Shown one piece after another: positions 7,779 to 16,659 of a stretch of DNA of 64,000 bases. The notes beneath the pieces were generated by a model. It was not told the origin of the DNA, made no database searches, and was given only the letters and a program-made list of their open reading frames with translations. The stretch is from positions 1 to 64,000 of the forward strand of contig JBEKPS010000007.1 in the NCBI GenBank assembly GCA_049520515.1, given 5' to 3'. Within the stretch, counting starts at the first letter, position 1; each line of letters begins with the position of its first letter. The stretch is from JAFAMS01 sp049520515 (GTDB taxonomy: Bacteria > Vulcanimicrobiota > Vulcanimicrobiia > Vulcanimicrobiales > Vulcanimicrobiaceae). The translations under genes were made by a program, and so were the position numbers.

Positions 7779-8624
7779 TCAGCCCAGCTCCCAGCTCGTA
7801 ACGCCGTAGATGTTCGCGAGATCGATTTCAGGAGGCGTGCCGCGCCACATGCGGGCGCACGCGAACTCGCGTATCATGCCGCGGTCGTCCGCAAGGCTGA
7901 GCGCCGCCAGAGTTGGCTCCGGGATGGTGAGAATCCAGGGCGAGCGCGTGCGTTGGGAGATCGTGTCGAACAACACGGCGGCGACGTCGAGGCGCGATGC
8001 GAAGAGCGGCCCGATCTTCGTGCCCTCGCGGCATTCACGTCCGACACCGTAGCCGACGATCTTCCCGCTGTCGAGCGAACGCGCCGAGAGCGCGACGACC
8101 TCCGGCTGCGCAACCCAGCTCTGCAAAAATGCGGAACGTTTCGAGCCAAAGCATTTCAGGTCGTACTCCTCGATCTCGTCGTCGAGAACGCGAAGGCGTT
8201 CGAGCGCGAGCTTGCTGGCGAAACGATCGCGCGGTTCACGTGCGTCGCATCGGAATCGCGCGCTCGCAAAGCTGCGCTTGAAGCCGTGCTCTTCGTAACG
8301 CGGTTCTTGCGCCGCCACGGCGTCAAGACCGACAGGCAGATCGTGGAGATGATGCATCGCGTAGTCCCACAAGGCGGCGCCGTATCCGTTCCGGCGCTGA
8401 TCCTCGCGCACGATAAACAATCCAATGAAACCGAAGGTCTCGTAACGGACAGCCGAGATGCAGCCGATTATCTCGCCATCCAGCTCGGCACCGAAAAAGC
8501 CGTCGTTATCCGCGGCATAGAACGGCGCGGCATCGTACACGCCGGGATCCCAGCCTTCGGTTGCGGCAAAATTCAAACAAAGATGGACCTCGTCGCGTCC
8601 GAGCGTCCGGATTGTCAGCGACAT
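7779..8624 (-). CDS. GNAT N-acetyltransferase with C-terminal acetyltransferase-like extension
   Basis: The first 130 residues form a GNAT domain: a beta strand GEIIGCISAVRY, then LFIVREDQRRNGYGAALWDYA containing the Q/RxxGxG/A acetyl-CoA pyrophosphate-binding motif (QRRNGYG). The second half (about 140-281) resembles the additional domain of YitH/HolE-like two-domain acetyltransferases, ending in a predicted beta-rich segment. The substrate is unknown. It begins four bases after the stop of the diguanylate cyclase gene on the same strand, so the two are probably cotranscribed. Confidence 0.8.
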   Translation of the reverse strand: MSLTIRTLGRDEVHLCLNFAATEGWDPGVYDAAPFYAADNDGFFGAELDGEIIGCISAVRYETFGFIGLFIVREDQRRNGYGAALWDYAMHHLHDLPVGLDAVAAQEPRYEEHGFKRSFASARFRCDAREPRDRFASKLALERLRVLDDEIEEYDLKCFGSKRSAFLQSWVAQPEVVALSARSLDSGKIVGYGVGRECREGTKIGPLFASRLDVAAVLFDTISQRTRSPWILTIPEPTLAALSLADDRGMIREFACARMWRGTPPEIDLANIYGVTSWELG

Positions 8625-8628
8625 GAAC

Positions 8629-10329
8629 TCAGGTTGTCGCGGGCAGCGTTGTGCCCACCTGGTTTCGGCCGCGTGATTTCGCGGTGTAGAGTGCTTCGTC
8701 GGCCGCGTTGACCAACTCGAGCGGATTCTCGCGGGCGGTCGGCCGGATGCGCGCGACGCCGAGGCTGATCGTCACGATCCCGCCGGGATTGGTCGGATGC
8801 GGTATTGCGAGTTCAGTAACCGCGATGCGCATGCGCTCGGCAACGACCGTGATATCCTCATCCGTTTGCGTGATGAGAATTCCACCGAACTCTTCTCCGC
8901 CGTAGCGCGCGAGAAAATCACCGGTACGTTTCATTGATGCGGCGCAGGCTTGCGCAATCTTCGAGAGGCACAGATCGCCCGCGACATGTCCTTCGGCGTC
9001 GTTGTACTCTTTGAAGTGATCGACGTCGATCATGATGACGCCGAGCGATGTCCCTGCGAGCACTGCGCGCGTCCAGCCGAGCTGCAGTTGCTCGTCGAAT
9101 GCGCGCCGGTTCGGAATCCCGGTAAGCGGGTCGAGGTCGGCAAGTACTTCCAACTCGGCTCGGGTAAGTTTGAGCTTCTCATTTTCGAGCGCGACCTCGT
9201 TCATGCGGTCGGCAAGCGCGACGGTGAGCCAGAGCGCTTCCCACGCAACGCCGATCGCATAGAGATCGACGACGATCTTCGGGACCGGTAGCGCAAGCAT
9301 TTCGACGACCATGTTCGTCGTCACGCCGACGAACACGCCGAAGGTTCCGACGACGAAGAAGCGTGCGCCGCGATAGCCGCGCCGCGCGGCGCGATAGCCT
9401 GCAATAACAATTGAGAGCAGCAGCAGAACCAGAAAAGCGAGCGTAACGGCGTCGACCCAGGCCGGTCGCGCCGGAAACAGACCCGCGACGAGATCGAGCG
9501 CGCTCAGCGCAACGAGCACGAGCAGCGTACGATCGACCTTCGGATCGAATTCGGGCAGATCGAGAAAAACGCTCGCGAAGTACGCGGTCACCGCAAAATA
9601 GAGCCATCCGAAGAATTCATGAATGAACTCGCGTGAAAATGGCGTGCTCGCAACGTAACGCCAGGCGACGTCGTCGGTTACGAGCACGAGCAACGCGACC
9701 GTAACGGCAAGCGTATAGATCAGCAGCGGCCGCTGGCGCAGCACGAGGAACATCAGGAGATTGAAGAGCGCGATTGCGAGAAAGAAGCCGCCGAAGCGAG
9801 GCGCCATCGACCACTCCAGCGTCAGTGCATTCGCGAGCCGCAAAATCGATGGCGTACTCAGATAGTAGCCGGTGAGCGCGCGTAGATAACACGTGCGACC
9901 GTACGCGCTGTCCGGCAAGACCAGGATGTGGTCGGTCAGCGATTTTTCGGGTGAATCGTAGCCGCCGCTCTCGTGTGAGAACGTCCCGTGGCCCGCATCG
10001 CAATAGAGATCGACGCGTCCGATGATTCCCGGCCAGACGATCGCGTAAGTATCCGCCGGCGAGCGGCCCTGGAGTTGAAAGCGGTACCAGACCGGGGTCT
10101 GCTGCGCGTCGTTCCCGTTCGGGATGTGCGGATTACGCGACCAGGCCGTGGTGCTTTGTGCGACCTGGTCGATGCCGGCTTTTTCGGTGAGATCGACGTG
10201 CGCGTCGGCCGCTCCCAGCAAGCGAGTGCGCGTCGATGGATCAAGCTGGAGGTTCGATGCAGCCGCGGGCGCTGCGGCGGCGACGTGCAGCGACCAAGCA
10301 ACCAGCACGAACACAAGAAGCCGCTTCAT
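8629..10329 (-). CDS. Membrane diguanylate cyclase with 7TM-DISM sensor module
   Basis: The protein has a signal peptide, a periplasmic beta-sandwich of about 150 residues (DISM extracellular-2-like, with WYRFQLQG), seven hydrophobic segments (about 170-380, 7TM-DISM), a short coiled coil ENEKLKLTRAELEVL, and a C-terminal GGDEF domain. The active site GGEEF is at about 477-481, with an RxxD inhibitory site (RTGD) exactly five residues before it, so the enzyme should make cyclic di-GMP and be feedback inhibited. The ATG at 10329 is preferred to GTG 10335. A PilZ-type candidate receptor is encoded at 51919. The periplasmic ligand is unknown. Confidence 0.92.
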   Translation of the reverse strand: MKRLLVFVLVAWSLHVAAAAPAAASNLQLDPSTRTRLLGAADAHVDLTEKAGIDQVAQSTTAWSRNPHIPNGNDAQQTPVWYRFQLQGRSPADTYAIVWPGIIGRVDLYCDAGHGTFSHESGGYDSPEKSLTDHILVLPDSAYGRTCYLRALTGYYLSTPSILRLANALTLEWSMAPRFGGFFLAIALFNLLMFLVLRQRPLLIYTLAVTVALLVLVTDDVAWRYVASTPFSREFIHEFFGWLYFAVTAYFASVFLDLPEFDPKVDRTLLVLVALSALDLVAGLFPARPAWVDAVTLAFLVLLLLSIVIAGYRAARRGYRGARFFVVGTFGVFVGVTTNMVVEMLALPVPKIVVDLYAIGVAWEALWLTVALADRMNEVALENEKLKLTRAELEVLADLDPLTGIPNRRAFDEQLQLGWTRAVLAGTSLGVIMIDVDHFKEYNDAEGHVAGDLCLSKIAQACAASMKRTGDFLARYGGEEFGGILITQTDEDITVVAERMRIAVTELAIPHPTNPGGIVTISLGVARIRPTARENPLELVNAADEALYTAKSRGRNQVGTTLPATT

Positions 10330-10419
10330 GGCCACCGTTAGCTTGCTTGATTCGCCCCGGGGAGGGCATCGTACCCGCTACCCGAACTACGCGCGGTCCC
10401 GCTGCCCGCACTTGTGGGC

Positions 10420-10438
10420 CACCGTCTATGTGCCGGTG
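10420..10438 (+). promoter_or_regulatory. Stem-loop in the rpsF leader, possible S6 autoregulatory element
   Basis: CACCG at 10420-10424 can pair with CGGTG at 10434-10438 around a nine-base loop, 20 bases before the rpsF start. Many bacteria have an S6:S18-binding hairpin with CCG/CCGGTG-like elements in this place. The match here is short and based on eye alone, so it is offered as a candidate only. The rest of the 129-base gap between the cyclase gene and rpsF holds no gene I can support. Confidence 0.25.
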
Positions 10439-10458
10439 TCCGTAGAGGGAATGGTACT

Positions 10459-10791
10459 GTGGCAAAAACGACTGACTACGAAGTAACCTATATTCTGCGC
10501 CCGAATCTCGAAGACGACGCCGCCGAAGCGCAGGTCACGCACGTCGCCGATCAGCTCCGCCAAACAGGTGGAGAAGTCGTCGGCGAGATCGACCGCCTCG
10601 GAAAGCGCCGCCTGGCGTACGAGATCGGCGACTCCCGCGAGGGGTTCTTCGTCGTGATGCGCTTCAAGAGCGACGCCGCCCAAGCGAAGGAGCTCGAGCG
10701 GCTGCTGCGCCTCAATGAGAACGTCATCCGGGCGCTCTTGATCCGCCGGGAAGAGCAGAAAGAAGCTCCCGCACCACCCATCCCGGTATAG
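10459..10791 (+). CDS. rpsF: Ribosomal protein bS6
   Basis: S6 binds S18 on the 30S platform. The GTG at 10459 is chosen because AGAGGGA lies at 10444-10450 and it yields the typical start VAKTTDYEVTYILRP; an earlier ATG would add 15 unrelated residues. The family pattern YEVTYILRPN, GKRRLAYEI and GFFVVMRF is clear. Length is 110 residues including a Pro-rich C-terminal tail. It is followed by ssb as in most bacteria, but rpsR and rplI, which normally come next, are absent and replaced by the integrated element. Confidence 0.96.
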   Translation: MAKTTDYEVTYILRPNLEDDAAEAQVTHVADQLRQTGGEVVGEIDRLGKRRLAYEIGDSREGFFVVMRFKSDAAQAKELERLLRLNENVIRALLIRREEQKEAPAPPIPV

Positions 10792-10807
10792 TGCCAGGCA
10801 CCTGGCA
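10791..10807. repeat. Palindromic repeat GTGCCAGGCACCTGGCA, copy 1
   Basis: Arms TGCCAGG and CCTGGCA flank a two-base centre. The same 17 bases occur at 53361-53377 in an unrelated intergenic region. This copy begins at the last base of the rpsF stop codon, in the 121-base rpsF-ssb gap, which otherwise shows only an AGAAGGGA ribosome binding site for ssb near 10899. Confidence 0.6.
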
Positions 10808-10912
10808 TTGCCGGGGAGCAGTCTGTGCACATAAGGTACTGCGCGTCGCCGATTGGGCTACACTCGCCGGCGCATCTGAATCGTTGCAATTAGAACGAGA
10901 AGGGAACGTAGC

Positions 10913-11371
10913 ATGGCTGGATCTTTTAACCGCATCACGATCGTGGGCAATCTCGTACGCGATCCTGAGATTCGCTACATAAACAGCGGAGCCGCGGTCA
11001 CGAAATTTACGCTGGCGGTCAATCGCCGCAGCAAGCAGCAAGAAGAGACCGACTTCATCGATTGCGTTGCATGGGATAAGCTCGCTGAAACCTGCAACAC
11101 GTATCTGAAGAAGGGCATGAGCGTGCTGTGCGACGGACGCCTTTCGATTCGTTCGTACGAAACGAAAGAAGGCGAGAAACGCAAAGCGGCCGAGGTCGTC
11201 GTCAACGTGATGCAAATGCTCGATCGTGCGAACAAGTCGTACGAGAACGGCTCGTATAACGGAAACGGCAACGGAAACGGGCACGCGAACGGCAACGGTG
11301 AGAGTGTGAAACAATTCACACCACGCGGCGAAGGTTCCGAAGAAGAACTCGAAGACGAGATACCGTTCTGA
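10913..11371 (+). CDS. ssb: Single-stranded DNA-binding protein
   Basis: SSB coats single-stranded DNA in replication, repair and recombination and recruits partners through its acidic tip. The OB fold occupies about residues 1-105 (FNRITIVGNLVRDPEIRY, FTLAVNR, DFIDCVAWDKLAE, DGRLSIRSY). A flexible Asn/Gly-rich linker (NGNGNGNGHANGNG) follows, and the protein ends in the partner-binding acidic tail DEIPF. Length is 152 residues, within the usual range. It stands between rpsF and the tyrosine-recombinase element, whose insertion point is directly after the ssb stop codon. Confidence 0.96.
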   Translation: MAGSFNRITIVGNLVRDPEIRYINSGAAVTKFTLAVNRRSKQQEETDFIDCVAWDKLAETCNTYLKKGMSVLCDGRLSIRSYETKEGEKRKAAEVVVNVMQMLDRANKSYENGSYNGNGNGNGHANGNGESVKQFTPRGEGSEEELEDEIPF

Positions 11372-11434
11372 ATTTCAGTAAAAGTGTAACTGTAAAGATC
11401 CCGTTTCGGATCTGAACAAAGAGGCTGAAATTCA
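11369..11434. repeat. Nested inverted repeats just after ssb (possible attachment region)
   Basis: TGAATTTCAG at 11369-11378 (overlapping the ssb stop) is repeated in perfect inversion as CTGAAATTCA at 11425-11434. Between them AGATCC (11396-11401) and GGATCT (11408-11413) form a second hairpin. The arrangement resembles paired recombinase-binding half-sites and marks the left edge of the foreign segment. A matching copy at the right end was looked for and not found, so its role as an attachment site is inference. Confidence 0.4.
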
Positions 11435-11445
11435 ACGATAATCTG

Positions 11446-11473
11446 GAGGCCCTGGCATAAAATGCCGGGCCTC
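11446..11473 (+). terminator. Strong GC hairpin downstream of ssb
   Basis: The arms 11446-11458 and 11462-11473 pair over twelve bases with a single bulged T and a three-base loop. There is only a weak T-containing stretch after it (CTCTCGTT), so termination here would be imperfect, but it is followed closely by a second, better terminator. Confidence 0.5.
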
Positions 11474-11481
11474 TCTCGTTG

Positions 11482-11515
11482 TGCCATGCAGTTGTCACTG
11501 AGGCATGGCATTTTT
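11482..11515 (+). terminator. Intrinsic terminator between ssb and the recombinase genes
   Basis: TGCCATGC at 11482-11489 pairs with GCATGGCA at 11503-11510, followed directly by five T. It separates the ribosomal/ssb transcript from the integrated element, and it sits so close to the first recombinase that the latter must start at or after 11522. Confidence 0.75.
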
Positions 11516-11521
11516 GTGAAG

Positions 11522-12775
11522 ATGCAGCCCGAAATGCAGTTTTCCAAGCATGTCAAGCGCTCAAATTCGACCTTCAGGCCGTCTGATCTTTACAGATTGC
11601 GGCGCCTGGTGATGGTTTCGGGTGAGCGTGTCGGCCTCATCATCGACGCCGAGACGGGCCTGCCGGTGGTTCGCGCAAACCAATACTTACTCGTAGTACG
11701 TCGCGATCGGTGTCAAGCATCGACGCTGACAAAAGAGGCCGCGATTCTCTGTCTCGTGCATGCGTGGGCAGACGTCCACAACCTTGAACTTCTGGAACTG
11801 TTCGACAGCGGCAAAGGCCTAGGACAGAATGATCTTGCCGGTCTCATCGAGACGCTGCGTCGCGATTTTGGACCATCAGCCAATGGCGGTGTGATAAGGC
11901 TGCACGCCAAGCTCGTTTCGCCGAGCACTTGGGCCCACAGAATCAGCGTCGCTCGCGATTATTTTGTCTGGAATCTTGAACGCGTTCTTCGCGAGTGCGA
12001 GCCTGGAACGCTACGCTATCAGCACGTTCATAGCGCAACGAATACTCTTAAGCAAAGGATGACGGAAAGTCTTCCAAGGGCCCGTGAAGAGAGCAATCGC
12101 ACCGGCCTTTCAACAGAACTGCGCGAACGCTTGCTCAATGTTATCTCGCCCGGCTCGCTCGAGAACCCGTTTCACAAGGCGTTGCGCGCGCGAAATGCGC
12201 TTATCGTCGATATTATGATTGGACTGGGGCTTCGACGTGGGGAATTATTGAAGCTTCGAACATCGGATGTTCACGCCAGCGTAAATCCCTTTCTGATAGT
12301 TGAACGTCGTCCGGACGATCCGTTGGACCCACGAACCAATGAGCCTCAAGTAAAGACGCGGAGTCGGAGGATTCCGGTAGAAACCTCTCTGGCGCGCCGG
12401 CTAACCGATTACATGGTCGAGGATCGGCGTCGCATCCCCGGTGCCGCGAAGTCGCCGTTTCTGTTTCTGGCCCGGTCGGGTCAGCCGCTTTCCCTTCGTG
12501 GATTAGACAACGTGTTCGCGCAGATCTCGCTGCGTTTTCCGGAGCTACATGAGCTTTCTCCGCATGTGTTGCGGCATACAGCCAACGACCTATTTTCGGA
12601 GATCGCGGAACGAGCTGACTGTGGCCGCGAAGAAGCAACATCGGCCCGAAATTACATAATGGGCTGGGAACCCGACAGTACGCAAGGTCTTGGGTATTCG
12701 CGGGCGCACATCGAACGCGTTGCACGACAACTGTCGCTGGATCATCAGCGACGGCTGTTCGCGAGTGTGGATTAG
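11522..12775 (+). CDS. Tyrosine recombinase A of the trio (TnpA-like integrase)
   Basis: The C-terminal half is a tyrosine recombinase catalytic domain: box I GLGLRRGELLKLRTSDV supplies Arg I, a TRSRRIPV strand probably carries the Lys region, HVLRHT gives the H-x-x-R-H box, and GLGYSRAHIERV supplies the nucleophilic Tyr. The N-terminal half is the DNA-binding arm and core-binding region. An ATG at 11522 (417 residues) is preferred because earlier in-frame codons overlap the terminator hairpin. It ends two bases before recombinase B starts, so the trio is one operon. Such trios act together in site-specific integration of Tn554-type elements. Confidence 0.9.
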   Translation: MQPEMQFSKHVKRSNSTFRPSDLYRLRRLVMVSGERVGLIIDAETGLPVVRANQYLLVVRRDRCQASTLTKEAAILCLVHAWADVHNLELLELFDSGKGLGQNDLAGLIETLRRDFGPSANGGVIRLHAKLVSPSTWAHRISVARDYFVWNLERVLRECEPGTLRYQHVHSATNTLKQRMTESLPRAREESNRTGLSTELRERLLNVISPGSLENPFHKALRARNALIVDIMIGLGLRRGELLKLRTSDVHASVNPFLIVERRPDDPLDPRTNEPQVKTRSRRIPVETSLARRLTDYMVEDRRRIPGAAKSPFLFLARSGQPLSLRGLDNVFAQISLRFPELHELSPHVLRHTANDLFSEIAERADCGREEATSARNYIMGWEPDSTQGLGYSRAHIERVARQLSLDHQRRLFASVD

Positions 12776-12777
12776 TC

Positions 12778-14262
12778 ATGAACCGTGTGCTCGCAAAAAT
12801 TCTTGCGGAACAACCCCCGCTCTTCGATTCGCAGCGTTTACCGGTGACGATGGAAGATACCGTATGGCGTCTCAATTCGGTCACGCGTGGTCGCGGCGCA
12901 GAATTGAATTGGGCGAAATGCGGGAAGGTCGAGCCCTATATGGCCCGCGCGATCATTTCGTTCATGCGCTATAACATCGAGCGCAAGTCAACCGACCATT
13001 CGTCGAACACTTTTCGCGAGCTTTGCATGTCAACGCTTGAAGCCGAACGGCTTGGTAATCCGTCTTTACGAGCCTTGATGTTCTCGATTCTGAATCGATT
13101 GCGCTCCGAAGGCAGAGAATGGCGGTTTCACTACGTCCGAGATTGGTATCGGTGGTCGTCGGATCAATCATGTGATGGTTTTGATGACGCAGAGTTGTAT
13201 TGGGAAATGACGAGTCTGCGCATTCCGGGCAACGTGAAGGGCGAGGCTGTCCGATCTCAAGACGCGGAAGAAGGCCCGCTCGATGAGGCGGAAGAGATTG
13301 CGCTCCGGGCCGCACTTCTGCGAGATGATGGTCCATTGCTGGAACGTGCAATCACATGGGCACTTCTTGCCTTGGGTTGCAATCCTGCGAACCTTGTTTA
13401 TCTCTGTGAGGAAGATCTTCAAACACTGCGTTCCGGCGATCATCTCTTCCGTCAGTTGAAAGTCCCTCGGATCAAGAAGAGAACCGCTCCCCGCGCGCAG
13501 TTCAAGGTTCGAAAGCTCGATGACGCGTTAGCGAGGATATTCGAAGAGCTCGTTACGCAAAACCAAAGCATCGAGATTCCGAAAGAGTTCAGCAAGCCCC
13601 TATTCTCACGGACGTCTCCTCGTCCAGATTGCAGCGGAACAGCTATCGAGCGGTTCGCCTACCATCTCACATCGGAAGATGTAAAAGAGCTTTTGAAGCG
13701 CTGCGTCCGCAGGCTGCGTGTACGATCGCATAGGACGAAGCGATTCTTGGTAGTGACTCCTCGGCGACTACGGTACACATTTGCGACGCGCAAGGCCCAA
13801 GAAGGCTGCTCGATGGAGGCGCTAGCTGAGCTCCTGGATCATTCCGATCTCCAAAACGTTGTCGTCTATTACTCCGGTGCCGGTCTTGCGAAGAGGTTAG
13901 ATGAGGCGCTCGCCGTTACAATCGGGCCGCTTGTAAATCGATTTATGGGACGCGTCGTGAAAGATGGGTCTGAGGCATCTGAACTCGGCGGGCGCGTAAA
14001 AGCACATCCTCTCGGGAGGGTCGTCGATATCGGGAGTTGCGGGAAGACAACGCTGTGCACGCTCTTTCCGCCTGCTTCGTGCTACCTGTGCCCACTGTTT
14101 CAACCGTGGAAAAATGCGCCGCATCGCGAGGTCCTCTCGGAGTTAATCCGCATTCGCGATCAGCGGATCAAGGAGGCGGGACGTCCTGAAGACAGGATCG
14201 CTAAGCAATACGACGAGATGATCTTGGCCGTCGGTCAGGTGGTGGCGTTGTGCGAGCGGTGA
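12778..14262 (+). CDS. Tyrosine recombinase B of the trio, with altered catalytic boxes and a Cys-rich tail
   Basis: This 494-residue protein aligns as a tyrosine recombinase through TPRRLRYTFATRKAQEG, ALAELLDHSD and NVVVYYSGAG, the last supplying Tyr. Box I reads ALGCNPANLVYL where active enzymes have GxRxxEL, so Arg I appears to be Asn, and the usual HxLRH is RRLRY. The RxRYTFAT form is recurrent in this subgroup of trio integrases. The C-terminal region has four closely spaced Cys (CGKTTLC, CYLC) before PLFQPWKNAPH, a probable zinc-binding knuckle typical of these proteins. It follows A by two bases and overlaps C by thirteen. It may be a structural rather than catalytic partner. Confidence 0.88.
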   Translation: MNRVLAKILAEQPPLFDSQRLPVTMEDTVWRLNSVTRGRGAELNWAKCGKVEPYMARAIISFMRYNIERKSTDHSSNTFRELCMSTLEAERLGNPSLRALMFSILNRLRSEGREWRFHYVRDWYRWSSDQSCDGFDDAELYWEMTSLRIPGNVKGEAVRSQDAEEGPLDEAEEIALRAALLRDDGPLLERAITWALLALGCNPANLVYLCEEDLQTLRSGDHLFRQLKVPRIKKRTAPRAQFKVRKLDDALARIFEELVTQNQSIEIPKEFSKPLFSRTSPRPDCSGTAIERFAYHLTSEDVKELLKRCVRRLRVRSHRTKRFLVVTPRRLRYTFATRKAQEGCSMEALAELLDHSDLQNVVVYYSGAGLAKRLDEALAVTIGPLVNRFMGRVVKDGSEASELGGRVKAHPLGRVVDIGSCGKTTLCTLFPPASCYLCPLFQPWKNAPHREVLSELIRIRDQRIKEAGRPEDRIAKQYDEMILAVGQVVALCER

Positions 14263-16175
14263 GCACCACGGTGCGCGAATCCCTTCACGAGCATCCATCT
14301 GGGTTGTCGGCCTTCGTAAGTGCAATGCAAGAAGCGGCACCGTTCCGTGGAGTTTTATGGTCGGACTCCATGTGGGACCTATCTCGGTCACGCCCACGCG
14401 GCGGAAGGCGTCGCCATATCCGCACGCGCGATGTTCTTTGGTTCGTGCGTCACCGGCCGACACGATCTGAGGAGCCCATCCCATTTCGTGAGCCGTTTGA
14501 CTCCTTTGCGAAGGCTGCAATTTGCGCTCGGCATGTTCGGGGCGCACAAACTTGCGGCGCACACCGTGTGAGCGTTCGCGCGCTGCGTTATCTGTATGAT
14601 GTGCTTTGCGCTCGCGCTGTCTTCGACCCGACGAGACTTGAAGCACGAGACTTTGTCGCGGCCGAGTCTGCTTCGCGATCGAGAGAAATGCCAAGCAGTT
14701 CCTACCGATTGGCGCAGCGGCTAGAAGAGATCGCCGCTCTTGTCAATCGGTATCGCGTAACACCGATCGAGATCATATATCGTTCTTCAATTCCACGCTG
14801 CACCGGTGGCCCATTAAAGGCGAAGATGCCGACTGCAGATGTTCTCGATGAACTCGCGAGCATCTCGAGCTCGATAGCTTCCCAGGGATCGAAGGAAGAC
14901 CTGATACTGATGCGAGTGGTGGATTTATTTGTCGCATCTGGTTTACGTGCTGGCGAGGTTCTCACGCTTCCAGCGAACCCGATCGTCAGGGACAAAGAAG
15001 GACTTGGCCTACGCTATTGGCCCGAAAAGGGCGCGGATACTCGCGTTAAACGCTTTGCGGCCGTCCAATCGCAACTCGTCGAGCGCGCAGTAAGGGATCT
15101 AAGCAAAACATGTAAACCTGCCCGTGCCTTGGCGAAACGATTCGATCAGGATTCGTGCTTCGATCCGCTGCCACCGAAAACACCTGATTTGCTAAACGGC
15201 AGCGACATTGAGACTGTTGGTCTCGCAGGTTGGAGAAGTGGGCTAGCATGGTTAAAAACTCATCGCGTCTCAACTTTCGTCAGACAAAGGGGCAGGGTCG
15301 CCAGACGAAGAGACGTCGTGGCAGCATTGCGCGCGATGCGCGACGCGCATCCTCTAGTTATAGCACGGAGCGGTCGAACCCAGACCTTGGGTGAGTCGCT
15401 CATTGTCGTCTTTCGTAATCAGCTGCATGATAGCCGATCGACAAATCGATTTGTACCCACTTCGCTTTCTCTCGGCACGGTAGCTGATTTTCTGGGTGCC
15501 CGCGAAGATGCCGGTACTACGACGAGCGTGTTCGCTAAGTTCTGCAAGGCTGCGAGCGACGGACGGCGATTAAGGATAACCACGCACCAATTTCGACATT
15601 GGTTGCATACGTTAGCGGCTCGCGGTGGGCTTACTGAAGTCGAGCTAGCGCGTTGGATGGGTCGCAGTCGAATAGCTGATAACCGCGCATACGATCATCG
15701 AACGCAAGAGGAAAGAACTGAGGAAGCGCGAGCGCTGATTCGAAAGGGCAGTGCCGCCGGCCCAATCGCGGATACGTATCGATCTCTGCCACCAGTGGAT
15801 GCTGACGCTTTCCTTCAAGCGCAGGTGAACGCCGTTCTTACAACGCCCTATGGTCTTTGCGTTCACGACTACGGCCAAGGACCATGCGAGCGTCATTTCT
15901 CTTGCGCCGGCTGCTCTGAGTTGATTCGCACTAAGGGTGACCTTCGCGAGCGGGAAGCAGCTAAAGCTGCACTTTCGCGCACGCGCGAGGCGTTAAAGCA
16001 TGCGGAAGCTGAGAACATTGCTGGTACCTATGGCGCCAATAACTGGACGCAACACCATCATCGGCTGGAACTCGATCTGGTTGCGCTCCTTGCCGTGGAT
16101 GATGACGAGGCTATCCCGCCAGGTTCGCACGTTCATCCGTTCCCGACTGGCCACAGAGTCCAAACACGTGACTAG
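14250..16175 (+). CDS. Tyrosine recombinase C of the trio (TnpB-like, large)
   Basis: At 641 residues this is the largest of the three. Catalytic boxes appear intact: ASGLRAGEVLTL (Arg I), a KGADTRVKRF strand, THQFRHWLHTLA (H-x-x-R-H/W), and WMGRSRIADNRAYDH with the Tyr. A Cys/His cluster near residues 545-570 (CVHDYGQGPC, HFSCAGCSEL) matches the zinc-binding C-terminus of Tn554 TnpB-like integrases, followed by a helical region (REREAAKAALSRTREALKHAEAEN). Translation starts at GTG 14250 or GTG 14259, both overlapping the end of B. It overlaps the TnpC-like gene by eight bases. Confidence 0.88.
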   Translation: MRAVSTTVRESLHEHPSGLSAFVSAMQEAAPFRGVLWSDSMWDLSRSRPRGGRRRHIRTRDVLWFVRHRPTRSEEPIPFREPFDSFAKAAICARHVRGAQTCGAHRVSVRALRYLYDVLCARAVFDPTRLEARDFVAAESASRSREMPSSSYRLAQRLEEIAALVNRYRVTPIEIIYRSSIPRCTGGPLKAKMPTADVLDELASISSSIASQGSKEDLILMRVVDLFVASGLRAGEVLTLPANPIVRDKEGLGLRYWPEKGADTRVKRFAAVQSQLVERAVRDLSKTCKPARALAKRFDQDSCFDPLPPKTPDLLNGSDIETVGLAGWRSGLAWLKTHRVSTFVRQRGRVARRRDVVAALRAMRDAHPLVIARSGRTQTLGESLIVVFRNQLHDSRSTNRFVPTSLSLGTVADFLGAREDAGTTTSVFAKFCKAASDGRRLRITTHQFRHWLHTLAARGGLTEVELARWMGRSRIADNRAYDHRTQEERTEEARALIRKGSAAGPIADTYRSLPPVDADAFLQAQVNAVLTTPYGLCVHDYGQGPCERHFSCAGCSELIRTKGDLREREAAKAALSRTREALKHAEAENIAGTYGANNWTQHHHRLELDLVALLAVDDDEAIPPGSHVHPFPTGHRVQTRD

Positions 16176-16608
16176 GCGATCGAAACGGGCCTCGACGCCA
16201 AAAATGTCCGCTGAAGATGTCGACACTGTCCTGCGCGAACTTGATGCTTGGCGCCGAGGAGATCGAGAAGGCCGCCTTACGTGGGCACGTCTCGAGAAGG
16301 CCTCGGGATTCTCGCGACAATCGCTCTCGGCAAAGGAGAAGATCCTTCTAGCATACAGCGATGTCAAAGAGGCACAGCGCGCCGATCGTCCGGTCCGAAA
16401 AGCGTCTACGCAGTTCGACTACGCGCAGAGATACGAACGCGAAATTACACGTCTCACTGAGACGATTTCGAGATACGACGAACAATGGACGCGCTGGGTT
16501 CGTAATGCGTCATTGCTCGGATATGACCTCGATCGGCTCGATCAGCCTCTCGCGCCGCCGGCTCGCGGACAAGTACGGATCGTAAGACCGCCGGCACGGC
16601 GCAGATGA
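16168..16608 (+). CDS. Small TnpC-like accessory protein of the recombinase trio
   Basis: This 146-residue, highly charged and mostly helical protein starts at a GTG overlapping the recombinase C stop by eight bases (a later ATG at 16204 is an alternative). It contains a helix-turn-helix-like segment (LTWARLEKASGFSRQSLSAKEKI) and a coiled-coil stretch (YAQRYEREITRLTETISRYDEQW). Size, position and composition match TnpC of Tn554 and the DUF6262-like proteins that follow integrase trios, where TnpC influences orientation or efficiency of transposition. No enzymatic motif is seen. Confidence 0.75.
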   Translation: MTRRSKRASTPKMSAEDVDTVLRELDAWRRGDREGRLTWARLEKASGFSRQSLSAKEKILLAYSDVKEAQRADRPVRKASTQFDYAQRYEREITRLTETISRYDEQWTRWVRNASLLGYDLDRLDQPLAPPARGQVRIVRPPARRR

Positions 16609-16659
16609 GCGTTATACGCTTTGTGGCTTGTCGATGTCGGATAGTAAGGCTGTCGGCGC

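Noticed and set aside
7779..8624. A long plus-strand frame (7494-8711) overlapping the GNAT gene
   Set aside because: It runs antisense to a protein with clear GNAT motifs and across the end of the CoA-transferase; a shadow frame of G+C-rich coding DNA.
10336..10458. tRNA-like hairpins in the gap before rpsF
   Set aside because: No acceptor stem, anticodon loop or T-loop sequence could be assembled.
11369..11434. CRISPR-like spacing of short repeats after ssb
   Set aside because: Only one inverted pair and one hairpin; no regular direct repeats with unique spacers.
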